DNA from: Leptospiraceae bacterium
GTDB taxonomy: Bacteria > Spirochaetota > Leptospiria > Leptospirales > Leptospiraceae
Direction of reading: 5' to 3'
Assembly: GCA_022402465.1 (NCBI GenBank)
Contig: JAKRSH010000024.1
Span: forward strand, 124,001 to 188,000
DNA: 64,000 nt
Shown: positions 52,233 through 59,910 of the stretch, one piece after another
Layout of the letters: every line of letters begins with the position of its first letter
Numbering within the stretch: the first letter of the stretch is position 1
Translations under genes and position numbers: made by a program
The notes under the pieces: generated by a model
Databases searched by the model: none
What the model was told of the DNA's origin: nothing
What the model saw: the letters and a program-made list of their open reading frames with translations, nothing else

Positions 52233-53398
52233 TAGAATGCAGCTACTAAGATAGTTTCAATTTCATTCTTAGGAAGTTCTCTTGGCAGACTATCTAAGAA
52301 AGAATAGGTTGAAGCAAGGGTTGCAATTCCAGGAAGATCAATTTTCTTAACTTCATATTCAGAAAGTCTTTGAGGAATCTTTAATTCAAGGTAGATTTTT
52401 CGAATTCCTTCTACAGCCTTGATAGCTGCCTCAATTACTGAAATATTGGAAACATCCTCATCTAAAGCCTTTGCAATCAATACATATTTACCCGCTGATG
52501 AAGTAAGATTGTATTCCATAACATGTGGAAGAAGAATAGACATAGATTGAAATACATCTAGATTTGTGATTGTTGTTGCTGATAAGGAAAGCGCATAACA
52601 TAGACCTAGCGAACTTACTGACTGTGCAATTCCTGCTAAGATACTTGCGGAGTATAAAGCACTTTTGGGAGCTACACTTTTTAGTTCTCTTATGGCTGGT
52701 ACTATATTTTTGGAGACAAGCTCGATTGCTCTCAGTGCATTTGAATTGGTCAATTCATTGGAATACTTAGATAAGAGAGAGTCAACAGAAGCAGAGAGTA
52801 TGGCTATTCCAGTCTTTGCTATTTCTGTAGTACTTAGGCCTGATGAGATTTTCGGGTCACAGATAATAAGTTTAGGAAAAATCATTTCATTTGCAAAATA
52901 TTTTCTATTCCTATCTCTATCATCTACAACACTAAAGAAAGGACTCGCTTCATTTCCCATGACGGGGCGGGTAGGTATAATCACTAAGGGCAGTGGATTA
53001 TTTTTTATATTTTTTCTTCCAGAAAAAATTTCTTCTGCAAAACCATCGTTTGTAGCAAGTATTGATATCGCCTTACCCGCATTAATAGACTCAAAAGATC
53101 CATAGACAACAATGCAATTTGCATTGGCTATTCTTGCAAAATATGCAGCTGAATCTAAATCCTTATAACTAGGAATTTCTTCTATATCATCGTATACTAT
53201 GACACCATCGCAGTGCTTTTCTAAACTTGTTTTAATTATTGTTAGTTCATCTGGATTCTCCATCTCTTTTTGAGTGGAGAGTAGAATGATCCGGGAACCT
53301 ATCTGTTTGACAAAGTTCCCGGTCTTGTAAGTACAGTCTATTTCAAAGTGTATTTTAGGGGGAAAATGAAAGTTAACCCATTCCGGTAAGACTGGCAT
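52232..53398 (-). CDS. Fe-type alcohol dehydrogenase homologue lacking metal ligands
   Basis: A 388-residue member of the iron-containing ADH/dehydroquinate synthase-like fold, with PTRPVMGNEASPFFSVVDD and a late LLPHVMEYNL. All four metal-ligand positions known from FucO look replaced: Asp196 and His200 by A199 and A203, His263 by Y268, and the later His277 by V282 or F283. The glycine-rich NAD loop (GGGS) reads VYGSFES at 98-104. It is therefore probably not a normal dehydrogenase. It lies between the flgM-like gene and a small gene in the minus-strand run, so a regulatory or structural role is possible. Confidence 0.85.
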   Translation of the reverse strand: MPVLPEWVNFHFPPKIHFEIDCTYKTGNFVKQIGSRIILLSTQKEMENPDELTIIKTSLEKHCDGVIVYDDIEEIPSYKDLDSAAYFARIANANCIVVYGSFESINAGKAISILATNDGFAEEIFSGRKNIKNNPLPLVIIPTRPVMGNEASPFFSVVDDRDRNRKYFANEMIFPKLIICDPKISSGLSTTEIAKTGIAILSASVDSLLSKYSNELTNSNALRAIELVSKNIVPAIRELKSVAPKSALYSASILAGIAQSVSSLGLCYALSLSATTITNLDVFQSMSILLPHVMEYNLTSSAGKYVLIAKALDEDVSNISVIEAAIKAVEGIRKIYLELKIPQRLSEYEVKKIDLPGIATLASTYSFLDSLPRELPKNEIETILVAAF

Positions 53399-53438
53399 TT
53401 AGAGGATAGAGTCTTAAGGATAAGCAAGTTTTCTCTGA

Positions 53439-53759
53439 TTAGCCGAGAAATACTTCTGATATCCTTTCTGAAATTTTATTTAATACTTCAGGACTTAATT
53501 CTTCGTATTCGCCATTCTTCAATCGTTCCTTCACTTCTTTAAGCTTATCAGTTCTCTCTTGTGTTTCAGGTTGATTTACAATTTGCTTTGCAATTGTAGT
53601 CACCTCTTGTCTAACTTTCGCTTCTAAAGAAAGTTGTTTAGCAGTATCTGATATTGTAATACTATCTTGTTGCAAGCCAGTATCTTGCTTCTGAACACTT
53701 TGTGTTTTTTTGGGTTCGTAACCAGAACCACCAATTCTTCCGACTCTATCTATATTCAT
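53439..53759 (-). CDS. flgM: FlgM-like anti-sigma-28 factor
   Basis: A 106-residue protein, disordered at the N-terminus (GRIGGSGYEPKKTQSVQKQD) with the FlgM pattern DSITISDTAKQLSLEAKV and, in the C-terminal sigma-binding half, TDKLKEVKERLKNGEYEELS and SPEVLNKISERISEVFLG. FlgM binds the flagellar sigma factor FliA and is exported when the hook is complete. Homology is plausible, not certain; no flagellar gene is adjacent. Confidence 0.7.
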   Translation of the reverse strand: MNIDRVGRIGGSGYEPKKTQSVQKQDTGLQQDSITISDTAKQLSLEAKVRQEVTTIAKQIVNQPETQERTDKLKEVKERLKNGEYEELSPEVLNKISERISEVFLG

Positions 53760-53787
53760 TATTCCTATCCTCTATATTAAGTATCGG

Positions 53788-54504
53788 CTAGTCTCTGGAT
53801 GCCTTTAGTGAAAATTTTGAATGATTATTAATTAAAAACGTAAATTCACCTTTTGCCAGGGGCGGTTTTTCGAAACATTCCTTAGGGCTTTTATAGTAAA
53901 TTGACTCTTCGTGGATTTTTGTCAATTCCCTTCCAACAATCAATTCCTTATCAGGGAAGATGTCCACAAGCATTTCCATGAGAACCGGCAGTTTATGAAC
54001 TGATTCATAAAATACGATCAAACCATCCGTTTCACGGGCTTTCTCTAGCTGAGAGCGCTTTTTTCCTTTTTTCTCAGAGATAAATCCTAAAAATAGGGTT
54101 GGATTCGCTTGGAATCCAGAAATCGAAATCAAGCTAGCCAAGGCAGAAGGGCCAGGAATTGCCTTGGGTTCAAAACCTTTTGACCTGAGATAACGAATCA
54201 CATGAGATCCAGGATCGGATAGCCCAGGTGTTCCTGCATCTGAGACCAAACTGTAGTTCTTCCCAGAATGTAAACCTTCCCAAATCCAATCAAAATAATC
54301 ATCCGTATTGGGTTTGTGAAGGGTTTTGGCAGGAGTTTCAATTTGTAGATGTCTGAGTAGGGGAATGGTAACTCTAGAATCCTCACAAAGGATCAGATCT
54401 GAATTCTTTAAAATATGTATTGCTCTCAGTGTAATATCTTCCCTGTTGCCTATGGGTGTTGCAACAGAGTAGAATTCTCCTACTGGTCTTTCTTTGCTAG
54501 ACAT
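53788..54504 (-). CDS. rsmI: 16S rRNA (cytidine1402-2'-O)-methyltransferase
   Basis: 238 residues from the ATG at 54504, two bases after the stop of the upstream lipoprotein gene. An in-frame start 273 bases earlier would run through that gene in another frame and is rejected. Motifs: FYSVATPIGNREDITLRAI, LILCEDSRVT, SLVSDAGTPGLSDPGSHVIR, and IPGPSALASLISISGF, the SAM-dependent tetrapyrrole methylase pattern used by RsmI on helix 44 of 16S rRNA. It is followed by flgM 28 bases on. Confidence 0.95.
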   Translation of the reverse strand: MSSKERPVGEFYSVATPIGNREDITLRAIHILKNSDLILCEDSRVTIPLLRHLQIETPAKTLHKPNTDDYFDWIWEGLHSGKNYSLVSDAGTPGLSDPGSHVIRYLRSKGFEPKAIPGPSALASLISISGFQANPTLFLGFISEKKGKKRSQLEKARETDGLIVFYESVHKLPVLMEMLVDIFPDKELIVGRELTKIHEESIYYKSPKECFEKPPLAKGEFTFLINNHSKFSLKASRD

Positions 54505-54506
54505 GC

Positions 54507-55223
54507 CTAGCGGTAGCAACCAGGAGGATTTACTCCTTCGGGACAAGGGCATCCAAATTCTTCTGTTCCCGGATAATTGCATGGATTGCAAGTAGTTCCC
54601 ACGGGGCAATTCAAAGGAGTCGCACATGACGCAATTGTGCAAGCTTCTGGATTGCACCCACTTCCTGCCGGGCAAAGTGTAGGAGCTATAGAAGAGCAGC
54701 GGCTCACAGCTGTGGATGGATTGGAGAGAAGTCCTGAACTTAAGAAAGATCTCAGAGAAAAGGTATAAACCTGGCATCTTTGGAAAGGAATCAAACCAGG
54801 AGGTGGAACTTGGTTTTTTATTTTCTGAACAACTAATCTATTTGCCTCAGTTGATGCTTGGATAGGAAGAGCAGGAAAAGAAGGTGGAATTCCTTGTTCT
54901 AAATATTCACCAGTCAAGGTCTCAGCAATGGAGGGAGTAGAAGTGGTGATGTATAGATTGTAACCTACAAATTGAGGCTCACGGTTGGTAATAAAATACT
55001 TTAAAATATACTCTGGTTTGGGATTTATCTGTAAATTAGCAAGGTCTAAAGTAAGATCCTGCTTAACATTACTCGTAGAAGGAAGAACAGTGAGAATCTG
55101 AGGAACAGCTACTGGTACCAAGAACACAAAAGGTGCTACAGGGGTATCGGTATTCGTGCCGCATCGAACCAAACATATGGATAAAATTACGATTTGAATA
55201 ATCTTTCCAAAAAACCAGTGCAT
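54507..55223 (-). CDS. Cysteine-rich lipoprotein
   Basis: A 238-residue protein with signal IIQIVILSICLVRC (lipobox, Cys about 21). Residues 30-180 are beta-rich and proline-rich, with the QILTVLPSTSNVKQDL start. The last about 55 residues hold some twelve cysteines (AGSGCNPEACTIASC, LNCPVGTTCNPC, FGCPCPEG), probably a disulfide-knotted or metal-binding tail. No known family. It is the first gene of the run with rsmI and flgM, so lipoprotein and RNA-modification genes share a transcript. Confidence 0.75.
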   Translation of the reverse strand: MHWFFGKIIQIVILSICLVRCGTNTDTPVAPFVFLVPVAVPQILTVLPSTSNVKQDLTLDLANLQINPKPEYILKYFITNREPQFVGYNLYITTSTPSIAETLTGEYLEQGIPPSFPALPIQASTEANRLVVQKIKNQVPPPGLIPFQRCQVYTFSLRSFLSSGLLSNPSTAVSRCSSIAPTLCPAGSGCNPEACTIASCATPLNCPVGTTCNPCNYPGTEEFGCPCPEGVNPPGCYR

Positions 55224-55267
55224 TTAAGGATAGATTTTAAAAAAAACTTCCCAAGTAAAGGAGAAAC

Positions 55268-55963
55268 ATGGGTATTCAGAAAAAACTGACTTATATTGGA
55301 ATATTTTTCGCATTTATTGTTCTTTTGACTTTTCTTTTAACTTCTGGTGGTGGCAAAAAGAAAGAAAAATTAAAATCAGAAGATCTCTCCTTTCTTTTGG
55401 GTGGACCTGCCCCTGGTTCCTCCTCCGATAAGGGAAACAACTTCATGGGAACTCGTGGAGAGAATAGTAAATCAGTGTTTGATTCTGATTTCTATGAATC
55501 TGGTGGACTCAGATATGAAGAAGATGGCTCAGCTCCTGTTGCTGTAACTCCCAATGGCGAAATCCCTATCAACCCTCAAACGGGAAAGCCTTATCCCGAA
55601 GAGGCTATGGCTCAATTCGATCGTTTAAGAGATCTCTTTCCTGACAATAATTTGATACCGAAAAGACTCACTCCAGAAGTTAAGGCAGCAGAGCAGGCAA
55701 AAAATGATAAATTAGCAGAGAGCATGCGAAATGTTTTTGCTAATAATGCGAAACCAGATGAAATAGAATTCTACTACAGCAACTTAGAAAAGCAATCCCA
55801 GGATAGATTGCAAATCATTGAATATCTTATTGATGCCCAAGGTGGAGAAGATGAAGAAATGGATAAAAAGTTCAAAGATGTATTAGATGGTATCAAATCC
55901 CAAGCGGCTCAAATCCAAAAGGAAAAAGAAGAAGCTTATAAAAAATCTGGACTTCCTCTATGA
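55268..55963 (+). CDS. Hypothetical protein with N-terminal membrane anchor
   Basis: A 231-residue protein. One hydrophobic segment (about 7-26, YIGIFFAFIVLLTFLLTSGG) followed by GGKKKEKLKSEDL, which suggests a type II topology or a signal anchor. The rest is polar: a Gly/Ser-rich linker, then PEEAMAQFDRLRDLFPDNNL and a charged helical C-terminus (SQDRLQIIEYLIDAQ, IKSQAAQIQKEKEEAYKKSG). Possibly coiled-coil. A GGAGAAAC ribosome-binding site precedes the ATG. It overlaps the alpha/beta hydrolase gene by four bases, so both are produced together. Confidence 0.75.
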   Translation: MGIQKKLTYIGIFFAFIVLLTFLLTSGGGKKKEKLKSEDLSFLLGGPAPGSSSDKGNNFMGTRGENSKSVFDSDFYESGGLRYEEDGSAPVAVTPNGEIPINPQTGKPYPEEAMAQFDRLRDLFPDNNLIPKRLTPEVKAAEQAKNDKLAESMRNVFANNAKPDEIEFYYSNLEKQSQDRLQIIEYLIDAQGGEDEEMDKKFKDVLDGIKSQAAQIQKEKEEAYKKSGLPL

Positions 55964-56889
55964 GTTCTAAACTAAAAAAGATTCTACTATTGAATAGTTT
56001 TGCACTGCTACTTTTGGCTATGTATTTGGGTATTAGTAGTTTTTTTGCAGCAGAAGTTGTCGAATTTAGAAAATTTAGCTTGGAAGAAGACCAAAAAAGA
56101 TTAGACAACCTAACATTCCAATCTTTAGGTCTACCAAGTCCTGAAGATTTTTCTTTCCAAAATGGTCCTGTTACACTCAAGGCATGGTATTTTAAAAATC
56201 CTAAACCAAAAAAATGTGGAGTTCTGCTCTTACATGGTTTTGGGAGAACACGATGGTCCGTCTTAAAATACTCTCCCTTGTTCTGGAAGAGGGGTTGTGA
56301 CATCTTTGCCTTTGATCATAGAAGACATGGTGAGTCTGGTGGAGATTATGGAACCTTTGGATTTTATGAAAAGTTTGATTTAGAAAATGGGATAGATACT
56401 TTTTCAGATATATCTCAAATTCCTGAAAATAAGATAGCTGTGCTTGGTGAATCCTATGGAGCAGCAACAGCCTTAATGACTATGGGATTAGGTAAAAAAG
56501 TAGCCTTTGTTATTGCAGATTCACCTTACTCCGATATGGAAACTATCGTTACGAAAAAAGGTGTAGACATTTACGGACCTATCGTACGTTTATTTGCTCC
56601 CATGGCACTTTTAATAGCTGGAAAGAAGGCAGATTTTGAACCAGAGGATGTGAGTCCAAGGAAATATGCAACCTCCATAGAAGTTCCTGTTTTATTGATT
56701 CATTCAAATACCGATGCCTATACTCCCTTTTCACATTCTCAAATCATTTATGATGAAATTCAAAATTCCCAAAAGAAAATTTTCATCACTGATTGGGGGG
56801 CTGAACATGGTAAATCGATTAACAAAGATTATGCAAAATATGAGGCTATTGTGGATGGATTTTTGAAGGAATTCATTCCAAATTTTTGA
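55960..56889 (+). CDS. Alpha/beta hydrolase, membrane-anchored
   Basis: A 309-residue serine hydrolase with an N-terminal hydrophobic segment (about 5-28). The core: GVLLLHGFGRTRWSV, FAFDHRRHGESGG, nucleophile in VLGESYGAATALM (GxSxG), then IHSNTDAYTPF with acidic residue, and the His in WGAEHGKSINKD. This is the type of peptidase S9-like/hydrolase with HG oxyanion motif. It likely faces the periplasm. Its start overlaps the upstream gene stop (ATGA). Substrate unknown. Confidence 0.85.
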   Translation: MSSKLKKILLLNSFALLLLAMYLGISSFFAAEVVEFRKFSLEEDQKRLDNLTFQSLGLPSPEDFSFQNGPVTLKAWYFKNPKPKKCGVLLLHGFGRTRWSVLKYSPLFWKRGCDIFAFDHRRHGESGGDYGTFGFYEKFDLENGIDTFSDISQIPENKIAVLGESYGAATALMTMGLGKKVAFVIADSPYSDMETIVTKKGVDIYGPIVRLFAPMALLIAGKKADFEPEDVSPRKYATSIEVPVLLIHSNTDAYTPFSHSQIIYDEIQNSQKKIFITDWGAEHGKSINKDYAKYEAIVDGFLKEFIPNF

Positions 56890-56893
56890 ATCT

Positions 56894-57610
56894 ATGGCAC
56901 ACTATGCATTGTTAGTAATAGGGCTAGATGTTCACGAACAAATTGCACCATATTACATTCATTCGGAAGCAGAGACTTATCCCATGTATTTGCAAGAGTT
57001 TGAGATACTTAAAATTGAAAAATTGTATGGAGTTCGCAGAGAAAACATTATAGAATTTTCCCAAGCCTTGGAAGATTTTACCAAAATGAATTCTGGGTAC
57101 AATGATGATGGATATTTTTATCTATCCAATCTAAATCCCCAAGGTAAGTGGAAATACTATGAAATCGGAGGACGATGGTCCGGGATTCTCCGTTTGAAAG
57201 AGAATCTATCACAGGAATCTATTCTTAATAATCAAATAATTGAAAATCAAATTAAAAATGGTGCAAGAATCCGAAATCCAGAAATGCTTTGGGAAGATAC
57301 TCAAATTTTGAAACCAAGTTATGACAAGCTATCAAATACCTATCATTCAACAACAGCTAGGTTAAAGGATATTGATTTTAGTCGTATCGAAATGGTGTAT
57401 GATCCTAAATTAAGGGGATCTAAGTACGGAAACTTTCTAGCTTATGCCTTTCTTAAAGATTACAACTGGTTCGATAAAGGAAGATTAGGTGTTCAGGCTT
57501 ATCCTGATGTCTGCGAGAAAACAGATGCTGCGTGGATTCTTGAATGGACTGAACTTTTAGATAAGGTTGGAGAAGAAGAATACCTCACAGTTGTTGACTG
57601 CGAGGTATAA
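56894..57610 (+). CDS. Phage-type protein of unknown function (GGRWSG family)
   Basis: A 238-residue soluble protein. It opens with MAHYALLVIGLDVHEQIAPY, has a central KWKYYEIGGRWSGILRLKEN and a closing LTVVDCEV. That combination is one I know from proteins of tailed phages and actinobacteria, where the central segment is (N/D)P..KWDWY.(I/L)GGRW(T/S)G and the end is VDCH. No biochemical role is established to my knowledge. It follows the hydrolase by four bases. Nearby genes are not phage-like, so it is a chromosomal member or a lone phage relic. Confidence 0.65.
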   Translation: MAHYALLVIGLDVHEQIAPYYIHSEAETYPMYLQEFEILKIEKLYGVRRENIIEFSQALEDFTKMNSGYNDDGYFYLSNLNPQGKWKYYEIGGRWSGILRLKENLSQESILNNQIIENQIKNGARIRNPEMLWEDTQILKPSYDKLSNTYHSTTARLKDIDFSRIEMVYDPKLRGSKYGNFLAYAFLKDYNWFDKGRLGVQAYPDVCEKTDAAWILEWTELLDKVGEEEYLTVVDCEV

Positions 57611-57611
57611 A

Positions 57612-57636
57612 ACGATTTGAACTTCTTTTAAATCGT
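57612..57636. terminator. Hairpin between convergent genes
   Basis: ACGATTT at 57612-57618 pairs with AAATCGT at 57630-57636 around an 11-base loop, just past the stop codon at 57610. No strong T-run follows, so it is a weak terminator candidate for the gene ending there or for the minus-strand DUF368 gene. Confidence 0.35.
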
Positions 57637-57655
57637 GGTTCACTAAGACGGAGAT

Positions 57656-58681
57656 TTACTTTTTCTTGGGAGGATGACCTGGGTGTATTTCTTTGTATTC
57701 AGGACCTTTCAATTTTTCCAAATAATTTAAACCGAAACCCAAACCAAGCCCAGCAACAAGAGAGGCGATAACAATAAGAAGATCGTCATCTTTTGTTGGA
57801 AATTTATTGCTTGCAGTAGCAATTTGAATATCTCTTTTTACTTCACCAGATCTGCTCTTAACCGTCTCGGAGGTATCATAGTTTTTAAAAGGCCAAAGGA
57901 TCACAAAAGATCCAAGAATCAAACCTATTAAAAATGCCATAGTTGATGATTTCTTGTGGTCTAGAAGATATCGTATGAGTCTTGTAAAAAGTAAAAGTCC
58001 CAGTAGGCAACCTAAAGCAAAAGATCCAAGAAAAAGGATAGAATCCCATTGAAAGATATTCGCAATCTTCGCAAGAACAACTTGGTATTCACCTAATACT
58101 AACATAATATAGGAGCCACTCACACCCGGAAGAATCATGGCAGATATTGCTATGGCACCTGTTGCGAGACCTACCAAAGGATTGTCTGATCCTTGGGGAT
58201 TCATTTTCATAAGTATGGGTATTACTGCTAAGATTATTCCAGGTAGCATCCAGGATAGAGTTTTGGCTGTGCGAACTTCTAGCATCTTCCAAGGAACGGA
58301 AAGTGAGGGAATGATTAAACCTATAAAAAGAGCCAAAGTAGGAGAGGGGTGATTGGCAAGTAAGAATTGAATCAACTTGGCACCTGATAGTATTGCAAGA
58401 GCGATACCTATAAAGATAGAAACTAGAAAATAGAAATCTATTCTACGAAGCTCCTCAGCAAAAGAAACTCTTGCTTCTCGTTTATGTGGAGCCTTGATAA
58501 AGCCTAGAGTATTGTTAATTGTGGATGCGTCTATTCGAGTTGTAGCATTGATTAAACGATCATAGAGACCTAATACAAGTGCAAATGTTCCACCACTGAC
58601 ACCAGGTATAAGATTGGCTATTCCTATTAGAAAGCCATTGATAAGGGCAAAGATAAATTCTCTTGTTGTTAAAGGAAACAT
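57656..58681 (-). CDS. DUF368 family polyprenyl-phosphate transporter-like protein
   Basis: A 341-residue membrane protein with about eight hydrophobic segments. The N-terminal NGFLIGIANLIPGVSGGTFAL and the repeated half AISAMILPGVSGSYIMLVLG are hallmarks of DUF368 (two inverted repeats). Members, together with DedA proteins, were shown to recycle undecaprenyl phosphate across the membrane (PopT). That would serve peptidoglycan and lipid carrier turnover here. No signs of damage. The first ATG is the only one at the start of the hydrophobic region. Confidence 0.9.
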   Translation of the reverse strand: MFPLTTREFIFALINGFLIGIANLIPGVSGGTFALVLGLYDRLINATTRIDASTINNTLGFIKAPHKREARVSFAEELRRIDFYFLVSIFIGIALAILSGAKLIQFLLANHPSPTLALFIGLIIPSLSVPWKMLEVRTAKTLSWMLPGIILAVIPILMKMNPQGSDNPLVGLATGAIAISAMILPGVSGSYIMLVLGEYQVVLAKIANIFQWDSILFLGSFALGCLLGLLLFTRLIRYLLDHKKSSTMAFLIGLILGSFVILWPFKNYDTSETVKSRSGEVKRDIQIATASNKFPTKDDDLLIVIASLVAGLGLGFGLNYLEKLKGPEYKEIHPGHPPKKK

Positions 58682-58722
58682 AGCTCAAGTCTGAAATCTA
58701 TGAGTTCGCAAGCAAGTTAATT

Positions 58723-59388
58723 TCAAAGCCATCGAATGGGTTTTTCTTGGATAGATTCTAAATATTTATTTGCTAGCTTGAAGTGTCCATTTCCCAAAAA
58801 ACCACGGGAAGCAGAAAGTGGTGAAGGGTGGGCGGATGTTAACAAAAGATGTTCTTTGGATTGGATAAGTTCAGACTTGCGAATTGCATAAGCTCCCCAA
58901 AGTAGATAAACCAGCTTATCTCTTTGCAAGCTAAGTCTTTCTATGACTGCATCCGTAAATGTTTCCCAGCCTCGTTTTTGGTGGGAACCAGCTTGGCCCT
59001 CCCTAACAGTAAGGGTAGAATTCAAAAGTAGTACACCTTGTTCAGCGAGGTAGCTTAAATCTCCGGATTGGGGCATTGAACCTCCATATTCCGCTCTAAT
59101 TTCTTTAAAAATATTCAGCAAAGATGGGGGAATTTTGACTGACTTTTCTACGGAAAAACAAAGCCCATGAGCTTGGCCGGGCCCATGGTAGGGATCCTGT
59201 CCCAAAATCACTACTCTTACTTTCTGAACGGGAACCATATCAAAAGCTCTAAAAATATACTTAGCTTGTGGATACACTTTATATTTCTTATATTCATCCT
59301 TCACGAAATCTGTTAAGCTCTTGAAGTAGGGTTTTTGAAATTCGGAGTCTAGAAGTTCTTTCCAGGATTCGTGGATTTGGATGGGCAT
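58723..59388 (-). CDS. ung: Uracil-DNA glycosylase
   Basis: A 221-residue family I enzyme that removes uracil from DNA. The catalytic water-activating motif is VVILGQDPYHGPGQAHGLCF, followed by PPSLLNIFKEI, GVLLLNSTLTVREGQAGSHQ and the DNA-intercalating HPSPLSASRGFLG. Length is the usual one. The start is at 59388. The message upstream (minus strand) contains an inverted repeat at 59397-59420 in which AAGGGGG, the apparent ribosome-binding site, pairs with CACCTCC, so translation may be controlled by this stem. Confidence 0.95.
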   Translation of the reverse strand: MPIQIHESWKELLDSEFQKPYFKSLTDFVKDEYKKYKVYPQAKYIFRAFDMVPVQKVRVVILGQDPYHGPGQAHGLCFSVEKSVKIPPSLLNIFKEIRAEYGGSMPQSGDLSYLAEQGVLLLNSTLTVREGQAGSHQKRGWETFTDAVIERLSLQRDKLVYLLWGAYAIRKSELIQSKEHLLLTSAHPSPLSASRGFLGNGHFKLANKYLESIQEKPIRWL

Positions 59389-59396
59389 GATTACTC

Positions 59397-59420
59397 AGCC
59401 ACCCCCTTAAGGAGGTGGCT
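59397..59420 (-). promoter_or_regulatory. Inverted repeat before ung that can hide its ribosome-binding site
   Basis: On the minus strand the leader reads AGCCACCTCC-TTAA-GGGGGTGGCT, ten pairs including one near the loop of G-U type, ending 9 bases before the ung ATG at 59388. The AAGGGGGTGG arm would serve as Shine-Dalgarno, and the other arm copies the end of 16S rRNA. The same 21 inner bases occur at 43256-43276 (see there). It may act as a translation switch or a terminator. Confidence 0.5.
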
Positions 59421-59543
59421 AATTTCCCCTAATGTTTGGAAACCTGGTAAAAACCCAAGAAGTATCTGTGTCACGATTTAGGTGGATTCAAGATTTGTGT
59501 CGCAACTAAAGAAAAATAAACCAATTTTTATAGAAAGAATGAA

Positions 59544-59834
59544 TTATGCTGTCTTACGAACTTCTTCCCAATCCCAGGTTCTAAGAGCATTTAGAAAAAC
59601 AGATACGCCTGGTAAGTGTTTATCCTGTACATTGTGTATCACTAAGTCACAGAAGGCTTCAAAAGCGGTGAAATATTTTGCTTCTTCGCAAATGACTTCA
59701 AGATATCGTCCGGTTCCTTGCAGAATTTCGTGAACTTTTAAGAAAGTTGGTTTTCCTATGATGCGTACGGAATCAACTTCCCATGGTAGGGAGATGAGTA
59801 GAGAGATTTGTTCTTCATTTTTTGTGATTTTCAT
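59544..59834 (-). CDS. Small hypothetical protein
   Basis: A 96-residue soluble protein I do not recognise, mildly acidic and mixed alpha/beta (EEQISLLISLPWEVDSVRII, EILQGTGRYLEVICEEAKYF, VFLNALRTWDWEEVRKTA). No membrane segment or signal peptide. An opposing frame of 83 codons runs over the same bases but has a poor composition. The gene stands by itself with about 75 bases before the next gene. No strong ribosome-binding site is visible, which lowers confidence. Confidence 0.5.
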   Translation of the reverse strand: MKITKNEEQISLLISLPWEVDSVRIIGKPTFLKVHEILQGTGRYLEVICEEAKYFTAFEAFCDLVIHNVQDKHLPGVSVFLNALRTWDWEEVRKTA

Positions 59835-59910
59835 GGAATACAGCCTGTTTATGTCTCTTTAGTTATAACAGATATAAGTGACATAATTCCCTAGGTTGAC
59901 AAGGTTTTTT

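Noticed and set aside
54505-54777. A 91-residue extension at the start of rsmI.
   Set aside because: It lies antisense-free but out of frame within the Cys-rich lipoprotein gene on the same strand, and RsmI proteins begin near the chosen ATG.
59482-59733. An 83-codon plus-strand frame.
   Set aside because: It is antisense to the 96-residue minus-strand gene, rich in Ser/Lys/Arg, and has no initiation signal.
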